Shown: piece after piece, positions 24,005 to 32,064 of the stretch
Layout: each line of letters opens with the position of its first letter
Position numbering within the stretch: position 1 is the stretch's first letter
NCBI RefSeq assembly: GCF_002374835.1
Contig: NZ_NWVD01000001.1
Location: 62,001-126,000 of the forward strand
Source of the DNA: Sphingomonas ginsenosidimutans
GTDB lineage: Bacteria > Pseudomonadota > Alphaproteobacteria > Sphingomonadales > Sphingomonadaceae
DNA: 64,000 bases
Reading direction: 5' to 3'
The notes under the pieces: model-generated
Told to the model about the DNA's origin: nothing
The model's input: the letters and a program-made list of their open reading frames with translations, nothing else
Databases searched by the model: none
Made by a program: the position numbers and the translations under genes

Positions 24005-26901
24005 GCCAGGATCCGGTCGATCAGTTCGACCGGGTGCAACGGTCGTCGGCCGGTCATCCGTGCGGTCTGGCATCGGCACGAAAAGCCCGTCGCCAGCACC
24101 CAGTCGTCGCGTGTCGCCTCCGCCCAGCTCAGCGCGAAGATCTCTTTGGACAGGCGTTGCTGCGCGGTTTCGTGGCCGAACAGGCCGGCCATCCCGCAGC
24201 AGCCGGTCCTGACCGGTTGCGCCGCGATGCCGAAGCGAGCCAGCGCGGTCGCCCAGCCCGCCAGCGCCAGCGGGCGTAGCGCCTGTTCGGTGCAATGGCC
24301 GAGCAGGCGATAGGGGCCGAGCAGGCGACAGGGCTCGACGCCGCTGTCAACCTGGCGCACGGGGTTGCCGTGCGCCAGCACCGATTCCAGTCCTGCGACG
24401 TCGACGCTTTCGCCGGTCAGTTCGGTGAATTCCTGCGAGAACATCAGCGCCGTCGCGGCGTCCAGGCCAACCAGCCGCACCCCGGTGGCGGCCAGCTCCC
24501 GCGCCTCCGCGACACGGGCGCGGGCGATGCGGGCGAAGCGATCGCGCATCCCGATCAGGTGCAGCGCCTTGCCGTTGCTGCGCGCCGGCAGCCGCATGAC
24601 GGTAAAGCCGCAGGCGGAAAGGACGCGCGCGGCGGCCGGCAGGACGCTACCGTCGAAGCTGGCGGTAAAACTGTCCTCGACCAGCACGACGGTGGTCGCC
24701 CGTCGTTCCGGCGGCAGCGCCGCGACCGCCGCGGTGGTGGCGACCGGCGGCAGCGTGCGGGTGTCCGCGACGGCGAAGCGTGGCAGGTCGACATAGCCGA
24801 GCCGTGCCAATGCCGCGCGCGCGGCGCGGGTGCCCAGCATCAGGTTGGCGACCGCGGGCATCCGCCGCGCAACGGCCAGCATCGGTTCCATCCGCGCGAG
24901 GACGTGGTGGCGCAGCGGCCGGCGTCTGGTGGTACGCGCGGCGAAACGCGACTTCATCGTCGGGATGTCGACCTTGACCGGGCAAAGCGTGGTGCACGCC
25001 TTGCACGACAGGCAGGTCGACAGCGATCGGCGCGTGTCGGCGGCGATCGCGTCACGCTCGGCACGTTCCGCCGGCGTCGGATCCGCGATGGAATCGAGGC
25101 GCGCCCAGCTGCGCAGCAGGGCGGCGCGGCCCTTGGGCGACTGCGCGCGATCGCGTGTCGCCTTGTACGACGGGCACATCACGTCGAGCGCATCCCAGGC
25201 GTGGCAGGCGCCGTTGCCGTTACACGCGACCGCGCGGTCGAATGCCTGGGCGTTGGCGTCGGCAATGTCCCGGTCGGCATCGGCGCGGAGCGGCACGCCG
25301 TCGATGCGGTCGACCGCATGTCCCGCCGGCGCGGCCAGCTTGCCGGGATTGAGCCGGTTGTCGGGATCGAAGACGGTCTTCAGTTGCACCAGTTCGGGGT
25401 AGAGATCGCCGAAGAACAGCGGCGAATATTCCCCGCGGAACCCGCGACCATGCTCGCCCCACAGCAACCCGCCATAGGACTTGGTCAGTTGCGCGACCGC
25501 ATCGGAGATCGGGCGGATCAGCGCCGCCTGGGCGGGATCGCGCAGGTCGAGGAACGGGCGGACGTGCAGGCACCCCACGTCGGCATGGCCGAACATGCCA
25601 TATTGCAGGTTGTGACGGTCGAGCAGCGCGCGGAACTCCGCGACGTAATCGGCGAGCCGTTCGGGCGGGACGGCGGTATCCTCTACAAAGGGGATGCCCT
25701 GTCGCGCGCCGCCGAGCCGTGCGAGCAGCCCGACCGACTTTTCGCGCAGCGACCATAATTGCCGGATCTGTGCGGCGTCGCGCACGATCCGGCAGTCGCC
25801 CGCCGGCCCGATCACGGCCAGCCGGTCCAGCCCCGCCGCGATGGCCGCATCGTCGTCGCCGGTGAATTCGACGAAGTTCATCGCCGCGACCGGCCGGTCG
25901 CCCGTGCCGCCCAGCAGCGCTTCGACCCCGGTCCAGATGATGTCGGACCGCGCCACGCCCAGGATCTTGTCGTCGATGATCTCGATCGCATCCGGCCCGG
26001 CGGCGATCAGGCGCTGGACGTCGCGCATCGCGCCATCAAATGTGTCGTAGCGGATGACCGCCAGCGCGCGCCGCCGCGGCCGCGCTGCGACGTTCAGCGT
26101 GATCGAGCGGGTCAGCGCCAGCGTCCCTTCCGACCCGGCCAGCAGATAGCCGAGGAAGAACCGGTCGGAGCCCGCGTCCCACGTTCGTTGCAGGTTGTAG
26201 CCGGTCAGCCCGCGGTTCATCCGCGGGAAGATCGCCGCGATCTCATCGGCGCGGGTGGTGACGATGCGCAGCACTTCCCGGTGAATGTCGGCGACGATCC
26301 CGGTGCCGCGCGCGATCTCCTCCGCCGCGGCGCGGGTCATCGGCTCGGCGCGCCATGACGTCCCGTCCGCCAGCGTCAGGTCGATCGCGGCAATATAGTC
26401 GGACGTCTTGCCCCAGCGGCGCGATCCCTTGCCCGACGCATCGGTCGCGACCATTCCGCCGATCGTCGCGCGGCTGGCGGTCGACACCATCGGCGGGAAG
26501 AAGCGGCCGTGCGGGGCCAGGAAGGCATTCAGCTGGTCCAGCACCACGCCGGGTTCGACCACGACGGTGTTCGCGACCGGATCGAATGCGCCGATGCCGC
26601 GCATGTGGCGGCCGAAATCGACGATCACCCCGGTGTTCAGCGACTGGCCGTTGGTGCCCGTGTCGCCGCCCCGCGCGGTCAGCGACAGTGGCGCGCCCGA
26701 TCGCCGCAGCGCCTGCACCAGCGTGGTCACGTCGTCGCCGCTGCGCGGATAGACGATCGCGGCGGGCAGCAGTTGGTAGATGGAATTGTCGGTCGACGCG
26801 ACGTGCCGTGCGCCGACCCCGCTTTCCCGATCGCCGCCGAAACCGGCCGCGCCCAGTTCGGCGAACAGCCGCGCGACCGCCGCTCCGGTGGCCTCCGCCA
26901 T
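24001..26901 (-). CDS. ydiJ: FAD/Fe-S D-2-hydroxyglutarate dehydrogenase (YdiJ-like)
   Basis: 966 residues, the size of YdiJ. An FAD-binding domain of the GlcD/VAO type at ~45-230 shows PRSGDDVTTLVQALRRSGAP and TARGGDTGTNGQSLNTGVIV. The FAD-oxidase C-domain follows (MFGHADVGCLHVRP, FDPDNRLNPGK). A [4Fe-4S] motif CLSCKACTTLCPVKVDIP sits at ~620-640 and a CCG-type domain (GCCGMAG) near the end. YdiJ enzymes oxidise D-2-hydroxyglutarate to 2-oxoglutarate. The start lies directly against the hglS stop, which supplies exactly that substrate, so the assignment is supported by context. Confidence 0.87.
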   Translation of the reverse strand: MAEATGAAVARLFAELGAAGFGGDRESGVGARHVASTDNSIYQLLPAAIVYPRSGDDVTTLVQALRRSGAPLSLTARGGDTGTNGQSLNTGVIVDFGRHMRGIGAFDPVANTVVVEPGVVLDQLNAFLAPHGRFFPPMVSTASRATIGGMVATDASGKGSRRWGKTSDYIAAIDLTLADGTSWRAEPMTRAAAEEIARGTGIVADIHREVLRIVTTRADEIAAIFPRMNRGLTGYNLQRTWDAGSDRFFLGYLLAGSEGTLALTRSITLNVAARPRRRALAVIRYDTFDGAMRDVQRLIAAGPDAIEIIDDKILGVARSDIIWTGVEALLGGTGDRPVAAMNFVEFTGDDDAAIAAGLDRLAVIGPAGDCRIVRDAAQIRQLWSLREKSVGLLARLGGARQGIPFVEDTAVPPERLADYVAEFRALLDRHNLQYGMFGHADVGCLHVRPFLDLRDPAQAALIRPISDAVAQLTKSYGGLLWGEHGRGFRGEYSPLFFGDLYPELVQLKTVFDPDNRLNPGKLAAPAGHAVDRIDGVPLRADADRDIADANAQAFDRAVACNGNGACHAWDALDVMCPSYKATRDRAQSPKGRAALLRSWARLDSIADPTPAERAERDAIAADTRRSLSTCLSCKACTTLCPVKVDIPTMKSRFAARTTRRRPLRHHVLARMEPMLAVARRMPAVANLMLGTRAARAALARLGYVDLPRFAVADTRTLPPVATTAAVAALPPERRATTVVLVEDSFTASFDGSVLPAAARVLSACGFTVMRLPARSNGKALHLIGMRDRFARIARARVAEARELAATGVRLVGLDAATALMFSQEFTELTGESVDVAGLESVLAHGNPVRQVDSGVEPCRLLGPYRLLGHCTEQALRPLALAGWATALARFGIAAQPVRTGCCGMAGLFGHETAQQRLSKEIFALSWAEATRDDWVLATGFSCRCQTARMTGRRPLHPVELIDRILA

Positions 26902-28245
26902 CTACGCCGCCGCCCGGCCCGGCAGGTCGCGGATCCGTGCGATGGATTGCGCCTCCAGCTCGGCATAGAGCGCGAACGGATCGCGCACCGATGCGCCCAG
27001 CGCCGCCTCGAACGCCGCCTGGGCGGCGGAGGCGGCATAGCTGCGCTGTTCGTCGTCGCCGAGGTTCGACTGGAAGATGCCGGCCGCGCTGACCGGCAGG
27101 AAATCCTCATAGACGATCGGCGTGGCGCGGACCTGGCCCGCCGCGATCCAGTCGGCCGGATCGCCGGCGGGGACGGTGCCGACGCCACCGACCGGCTCAT
27201 AGCGGAAATAGGCCAGCCCGCGGTCGCGCAACGCATCCTCCGTATCAGGGAAGTCGGCGAAGGCGGTCGCCAGGCGCTCGGCATAGCTGCCGTCTGTGCC
27301 GGTGCGCGCCTGTTCCAGCAGCCGGTCGTATAGCGCGCGACCGGCGGGGGTCAGTGCGGCGCCGCGCTGTTCGATCTCGCCGAAGCGGGCGGTGTGCTGG
27401 CCCGGCTGGTCGCCGGGGAAGACCACATCCTCTTCGATCGCCTTGAAGCTGGTCTGGCGTAGCAGGATCGGAACCGCGCGCGGCGGCGGCCCCTCGACCA
27501 CCGCCTTCGCGTCGATTCCGCGCGCCTGCATCTCGGCCTGCGCGGCGTCGATATCGAGCGTTCGCGGGGTCAGGTGGTTGATATGCGGCCCCCGAAACGA
27601 GACGATATCGGCGATCAGCCGGTGCGCGGCGCTCAGCCGGGCGTAGGCATCGGCACCGACGCGCGCATCGCCGTGCCAGCGGAAGGTTTCGAGCAGCTCA
27701 GCGACGAACCGGTCGGCGTCGTCCTCGTCCAGCCCGCCCTGTGCCTCCGCGCGTTCGATCAGGCACACCGCCTCGTCGGTGAAGATCCGGCGGTTCGCCA
27801 GGATCGCTTCCGCCTCGGCACGCAAGCCTGCATCCTCGATCAGTTCGATCCGCAGCAGCGAGGTGAAGATGCGGAACGGATTGGCGGCCAGCGCGGCTTC
27901 GTTGACCGGGCGGAACGCGGTCGAATGGACCGGCACGCCGGCGACCGACAGATCATAATAGCCGACCGGCCACATCCCCATGACGGCGAAGGCGCGGCGC
28001 ATCATCGCCAGTTCCGCGGCGGTGCCCAGCCGGATGGCGCCGTGCCGCTCGACATCGAGCCGGTCGAGTTCGCCGCGCGCGCGCAGTTCGGCCGCCAGCG
28101 CGGGGCGATCCGCCAGCACCCGCCGGTTCACGTCGGCAACGATCGACAGCAGATCACCGTACAGCGGCACCTCGTCGCGATACATCGCCGACATGGCGTG
28201 GGAGAAACGGGTACGGATCGTGTCGGCACAAACCGGGACGGACAT
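26902..28245 (-). CDS. hglS: 2-oxoadipate dioxygenase/decarboxylase (DUF1338, HglS)
   Basis: 447 residues. It fits the DUF1338 family, Fe(II) enzymes that turn 2-oxoadipate plus O2 into D-2-hydroxyglutarate and CO2, the last unusual step of lysine catabolism through 2-aminoadipate. The H-x3-R pair of the active site appears as His68/Arg72 in RHGAIRLG (His70/Arg74 in the characterised enzyme); a second histidine motif is RGPHINHLTPRTLDID and an acidic ligand is likely in RFGEIEQRG. The ATG at 28245 is chosen because the conserved text begins there (SVPVCADTIRTRFSHAMSAM). It lies between astA (20-bp gap) and ydiJ (no gap). Confidence 0.88.
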   Translation of the reverse strand: MSVPVCADTIRTRFSHAMSAMYRDEVPLYGDLLSIVADVNRRVLADRPALAAELRARGELDRLDVERHGAIRLGTAAELAMMRRAFAVMGMWPVGYYDLSVAGVPVHSTAFRPVNEAALAANPFRIFTSLLRIELIEDAGLRAEAEAILANRRIFTDEAVCLIERAEAQGGLDEDDADRFVAELLETFRWHGDARVGADAYARLSAAHRLIADIVSFRGPHINHLTPRTLDIDAAQAEMQARGIDAKAVVEGPPPRAVPILLRQTSFKAIEEDVVFPGDQPGQHTARFGEIEQRGAALTPAGRALYDRLLEQARTGTDGSYAERLATAFADFPDTEDALRDRGLAYFRYEPVGGVGTVPAGDPADWIAAGQVRATPIVYEDFLPVSAAGIFQSNLGDDEQRSYAASAAQAAFEAALGASVRDPFALYAELEAQSIARIRDLPGRAAA

Positions 28246-28265
28246 GCGGGCAGCTCCCAGAAGGA

Positions 28266-29273
28266 TTATCGAGGCGAATAGGTGAGGATGTCGCCGGTCG
28301 CGACGCCCAGCGCGGCGGCGGCGGCCGGGTCGATCGCGATGCCGTCGCCATGCGGCGCCACCGTGCCGAAACAGCATCGGAACGCCGCCAACCGGCCGCT
28401 CGCCACGACTACGGGCGCTCCGCCGGTCGCCGCGATCGCGCAGACCGAGGCGGTGCGCGCCCGGCGGAGCGTCTCGATCCGGTCGGTGGCGGCGGTCATG
28501 GTCGGGCCGCCGTCGAACAGGTCGATGTGGCGATCGTGGCGAAAGCCTTCCTTTTCCAGCAATCGCATCGCCGGACGCCCCGACGGATGCGGCACGCCGA
28601 CCACGTCGCGTGCCCGCGCATCGAGCATCGCCAGCAGTACCGGGGTCCGCGGCATCATGTCTGCCAGGACATGGGTGCCGTTGGCGGCGTTGAACGCATC
28701 CGCCTCGGCGAAGCCGATGCCGAAGAAACGCCCTGCGATCCCGTCCCAGAAGGGTGCGCCGCCGTCGGCGTCCACCACACCGCGCAGTTCGGCGATGGTC
28801 GTAGCCGCGAAGCGGGCGCGGTGCATCGCCATGAAGAGGTAGCGGCTGCGCGCCAGCAGTGCGCCGGCCCCGGCGGCGCGGGCGTCCGCGCGCAGGAACA
28901 GGCCGCCGACCTCGCTGCATCCATGATGGTCGGTGCAGACCGTCAGCTCGTCGGTCTCGATCGCGCGGGCCAGCCCGGCGCACCATGCGCTGCGCCGGTC
29001 GATGCGATAGCTGTAGAAGGGGGTGTTGCCGCCGACCCGTGCGAAAATCTGGCAAGTGCCGCAGGCAGCGGTGCCGTCTTCCAGCACGAACAGGAACCGG
29101 TCGTCATCCGGCTGGCCCTGTTCGTGGCCGAAAGCGGCGATCGCCGCGGTCAGCCGGTCACGCAATTTGTCGCGATCGGGCGGCAGGTTCACGAACCCGC
29201 CGCCCGTGCTCCGGGCCATCGCATCCAGGGCGGGCAGGTCGTCGAGGCCTGCCGCGCGCACTACCATCGTCAT
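28266..29273 (-). CDS. astA: arginine/ornithine N-succinyltransferase (AstA family)
   Basis: 335 residues. Shows the AstA pattern: VVRAAGLDDLPALDAMARST at the N-terminus, FLFVLEDGTAACGTCQIFAR, the central TDHHGCSEVGGLFLRADARA, and C-terminal RLAAFRCCFG. It transfers succinyl from succinyl-CoA to the alpha-amino group of arginine, the first step of the AST route; some relatives prefer ornithine. The start overlaps the astD stop as ATGA. No astB (succinylarginine dihydrolase) is visible nearby, which would be explained if ornithine is the true substrate. Confidence 0.88.
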   Translation of the reverse strand: MTMVVRAAGLDDLPALDAMARSTGGGFVNLPPDRDKLRDRLTAAIAAFGHEQGQPDDDRFLFVLEDGTAACGTCQIFARVGGNTPFYSYRIDRRSAWCAGLARAIETDELTVCTDHHGCSEVGGLFLRADARAAGAGALLARSRYLFMAMHRARFAATTIAELRGVVDADGGAPFWDGIAGRFFGIGFAEADAFNAANGTHVLADMMPRTPVLLAMLDARARDVVGVPHPSGRPAMRLLEKEGFRHDRHIDLFDGGPTMTAATDRIETLRRARTASVCAIAATGGAPVVVASGRLAAFRCCFGTVAPHGDGIAIDPAAAAALGVATGDILTYSPR

Positions 29274-30709
29274 GGGCGGGCCAGACCCTCGGCCTCGCCC
29301 AGCAACGGTTGCAGCGCGTCCCACTGGCCGGTGGCGCCGTCCGCCTCGAAACTGGCCATCGGATAGGCGCAATAATCGGCGGCGTAGAAGGCGCTGGGGC
29401 GGTGGTTGCCGGAATCGCCGATCCCGCCGAACGGCTGCGCCCCCGCGGCACCCGTCGTCGGGCGGTTGCGGTTGACGATGCCGGCGCGCGCCTCGGTCAG
29501 GAAATGCCGCCACAGCGCGTCGTCGGCGGTCACCAGTCCCGCGGACAGGCCGAAGCGGGTGGCGTTGGCCAGCGCGATCGCGTCGTCGAACGATGCCGCG
29601 CGATGCACCTGCAGTACGGGGGCGAAAATCTCGTCATCCGGCGCGTCGAGGCCCGTCATGTCGATCAGCGCGGGGGTGACGAAGGCGGGCCTTTGCCCCG
29701 CGACCGTGCCCAGGGGCACGATCGTCCGCCCCCCCAGCGCGACCAGCCGGTCGACCTGCCCGCGGGCCGCCGCCGCCGCCTGGTCGGAGATCAGCGGCCC
29801 CATATAGGGGGCCGGCGCGTCGTCCCAGCGACCGATCGTCAGCCGCGGGATCAGCGCCGCGACCGCATCTGCCACCGCATCGCCGAATGTGCCGGCCGGC
29901 AGGATCAGCCGCCGGGCGCACGAACAGCGTTGCCCGGTGGTAACATAGGCCGATTGCACCACCAGCGCGGTGGCTTCCCGAACGTCGCCGTCCCACACCA
30001 CCAGCGGATTGTTGCCGCCCAGTTCCAGCGCCAGGATGACGTCGGGCCGCTCGGCGAACCGGCGGCGGAAGTGCGCGCCGGTTGCCGCCGATCCGGTGAA
30101 CAGCAGGCCGTCGATCCGCCCATCGACCAGCGCCGCGCCGGTGTCGCGCCCGCCCTGTACCACCTGCAGCACATCGTCCGGCAGGCCCGCCGCGTGCCAG
30201 GCATCGCGCATCGCCGCGCCGACCGCGGGGGTCAGTTCGGATGGCTTGAACACAATCGTGTTGCCCGCCAGCAACGCCGGGACGATATGCCCGTTGGGCA
30301 GATGGCCGGGAAAATTGTACGGCCCCAGCACCGCCATCACGCCGTGCGGGCGGTGACGCAGGATGGACGCGCCGAACGGCATCGGCGTCTCGCGATGGCC
30401 GGCGCGCTCCGCCTGCGCCGCGATCGACAGTTCGACCTTGCCGATCATCGTCGCGACTTCCTGCGCCGATTCCCACAGCGGCTTGCCGGTTTCGCGGGCG
30501 ATCACCCGTGCCAAGTCATCGCTGCGCTGCTTGAGGACACCGGCATAGGCGCGCACTACCGCGATCCGATCGTCCAGCGCGGTGGCGCGCCAGTCGCGGA
30601 ACGCCGCGCGGGCGCGCGCCACCGCCGCCGTCACGTCCGCTGCGGTGGCGGCCGGCGCGGACCAGACGGTTTCGCCGGTCGCCGGGCAGGTGGATGTCAG
30701 CATCGTCAT
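29270..30709 (-). CDS. astD: succinylglutamate-semialdehyde dehydrogenase (AstD)
   Basis: 479 residues, NAD-dependent aldehyde dehydrogenase family. Visible are LGPYNFPGHLPNGHIVPALL, the NAD-loop FTGSAATGAHF, general base Glu in LELGGNNPLVV, and catalytic Cys in TTGQRCSCARRLI. The NFPGHLPNGHI string is characteristic of AstD. It oxidises N-succinylglutamate semialdehyde to N-succinylglutamate. The ATG at 30709 overlaps the astC stop by one base (TGATG); a second ATG at 30703 is possible. Confidence 0.92.
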   Translation of the reverse strand: MTMLTSTCPATGETVWSAPAATAADVTAAVARARAAFRDWRATALDDRIAVVRAYAGVLKQRSDDLARVIARETGKPLWESAQEVATMIGKVELSIAAQAERAGHRETPMPFGASILRHRPHGVMAVLGPYNFPGHLPNGHIVPALLAGNTIVFKPSELTPAVGAAMRDAWHAAGLPDDVLQVVQGGRDTGAALVDGRIDGLLFTGSAATGAHFRRRFAERPDVILALELGGNNPLVVWDGDVREATALVVQSAYVTTGQRCSCARRLILPAGTFGDAVADAVAALIPRLTIGRWDDAPAPYMGPLISDQAAAAARGQVDRLVALGGRTIVPLGTVAGQRPAFVTPALIDMTGLDAPDDEIFAPVLQVHRAASFDDAIALANATRFGLSAGLVTADDALWRHFLTEARAGIVNRNRPTTGAAGAQPFGGIGDSGNHRPSAFYAADYCAYPMASFEADGATGQWDALQPLLGEAEGLARP

Positions 30710-31905
30710 CACGCGGCCTGCGCCATCGCACCGCGTGCCGTGACGCAGGCGGACTCCAGCCGGGTCACCGCCTCGGCCACTTCGGCGGGGGTGATGAGCA
30801 GCGAGGGCAGCAACCGCACGCAATTCTCGCCGCCGCCCGCGACCAGCAGGCCGTGATCGCGCGCGACGCCCATGAACGCACGATTGTTGGGGATCATCTT
30901 CAACCCGATCAGCAGCCCCTTGCCGCGCACCTCGGCGATGACGTCGGGGAAGCGCCCGCGCAGCTCCTCAAGCCGGTCGAAAAAATCGGCGCTGGCGGCG
31001 CGGGCATTGGCCAGCGTCGCCTCGTCCGCGATCGTGTCGAACGCGGCGATGCCGACCGCCATCGCCAGCGGATTGCCGCCGAAGGTGGTGCCGTGGACCC
31101 CCGGGGTCATGCCCTTCGCCGCCTCCGTGGTGGCAAGGCACGCGCCGACCGGGAAGCCCGATCCCAGCGCCTTGGCCAGCGCCATGATGTCAGGCGCCGC
31201 ACCGTCGAACCACTGGTGGGCGAACAGTCTGCCGGTGCGCCCCATGCCGCTTTGCACCTCGTCATGGATTAGCAGCACGCCATGCTTGCGCGTCAGCGCG
31301 CGCAGTCGCAGCAACCAGTCGCCCGACAGCGCCCGCGCGCCGCCTTCGCCCTGTACCGGCTCGACGATCACCGCCGCAGTGGTCGGGCGCGCGATCGCCT
31401 CCTCGATCGCGGCGTCGTCGTCGACCGACAGCTGGACGAACCCCGGCAGGCGCGGACCGCAGCCCTCCATATAACCGGCGTTGCCCGAGGCGTTGATCGC
31501 AGCATAGGTGCGCCCGTGGAACGACCCGGCGAAGCCGACGATGTCGATCCGTTCCGGCTGGCCGTTGACGTGATGGTAGCGGCGAGCGGTCTTGATCGCG
31601 CACTCGACCGCTTCGGTGCCGGTATTGGCGAAGAACACGCAATCGGCGAACGAGGCATCGACCAGCCGCTGCGCCAGCGCCTCCTGCCCCGGAATGCGGA
31701 AGATGTTCGACACGTGCCACAGCTTGCCGGCCTGTTCGGTCAGCGCCGCCACCAGCGCGGGATGCGCATGGCCCAGCGCGTCGGTGGCGATACCGGCGAC
31801 GCAATCCAGATAGCGCCGGCCGGCGGTGTCGGTCAGCCACACGCCCTCACCCGACGCGACCGCGATCGGCGCCCGATTGTACAGGTTCATCAGGGGATCG
31901 GTCAT
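30709..31905 (-). CDS. astC: succinylornithine/acetylornithine aminotransferase (class III)
   Basis: 398 residues, PLP fold type I class III. Visible are FFANTGTEAVECAIKTARRY, SFHGRTYAAINASGN, HDEVQSGMGRTG and the PLP lysine in MALAKALGSGFPVGA. This family covers ArgD (biosynthesis) and AstC (catabolism); the operon with astD and astA makes AstC the better reading. A side activity on 2-aminoadipate, feeding hglS, is possible but not visible in the sequence. It is the first gene of the five-gene operon and has AGGAA before its start. Confidence 0.87.
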   Translation of the reverse strand: MTDPLMNLYNRAPIAVASGEGVWLTDTAGRRYLDCVAGIATDALGHAHPALVAALTEQAGKLWHVSNIFRIPGQEALAQRLVDASFADCVFFANTGTEAVECAIKTARRYHHVNGQPERIDIVGFAGSFHGRTYAAINASGNAGYMEGCGPRLPGFVQLSVDDDAAIEEAIARPTTAAVIVEPVQGEGGARALSGDWLLRLRALTRKHGVLLIHDEVQSGMGRTGRLFAHQWFDGAAPDIMALAKALGSGFPVGACLATTEAAKGMTPGVHGTTFGGNPLAMAVGIAAFDTIADEATLANARAASADFFDRLEELRGRFPDVIAEVRGKGLLIGLKMIPNNRAFMGVARDHGLLVAGGGENCVRLLPSLLITPAEVAEAVTRLESACVTARGAMAQAA

Positions 31906-31974
31906 GACGGTTCCTATTCTGGGGAGGGGGCGATATCGGGCCGTGGCGGCCCGCGCATGCCACGGGCCACCCGC

Positions 31975-32003
31975 TTTATCGGACAGGATCGGCGACGGGC
32001 CAA
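31975..32003 (-). promoter_or_regulatory. candidate promoter of the astC-astD-astA-hglS-ydiJ operon
   Basis: On the minus strand TTGGCC (32003-31998), 17-bp spacer, GATAAA (31980-31975), ~70 bp before the astC ATG. The match is moderate at -35 and good at -10. Confidence 0.5.
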
Positions 32004-32038
32004 ACGTATTGGCCTCATCTGCTGATGCGGAAATGGAA

Positions 32039-32059
32039 TGTAGGCGGAATGCGCCTACA
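32039..32059. promoter_or_regulatory. perfect inverted repeat between the M14 gene and astC
   Basis: Arms TGTAGGCG and CGCCTACA with a 5-base centre. It starts six bases after the M14 gene stop and ~36 bp above the astC -35 box. It could be a stem without T-tract ending the M14 transcript or an operator of the ast operon. Confidence 0.5.
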
Positions 32060-32064
32060 CGTCG

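Noticed and set aside
24295..25758. 487-residue plus-strand frame opposite ydiJ
   Set aside because: Antisense of the FAD/Fe-S dehydrogenase, which carries FAD and cluster motifs on the minus strand.
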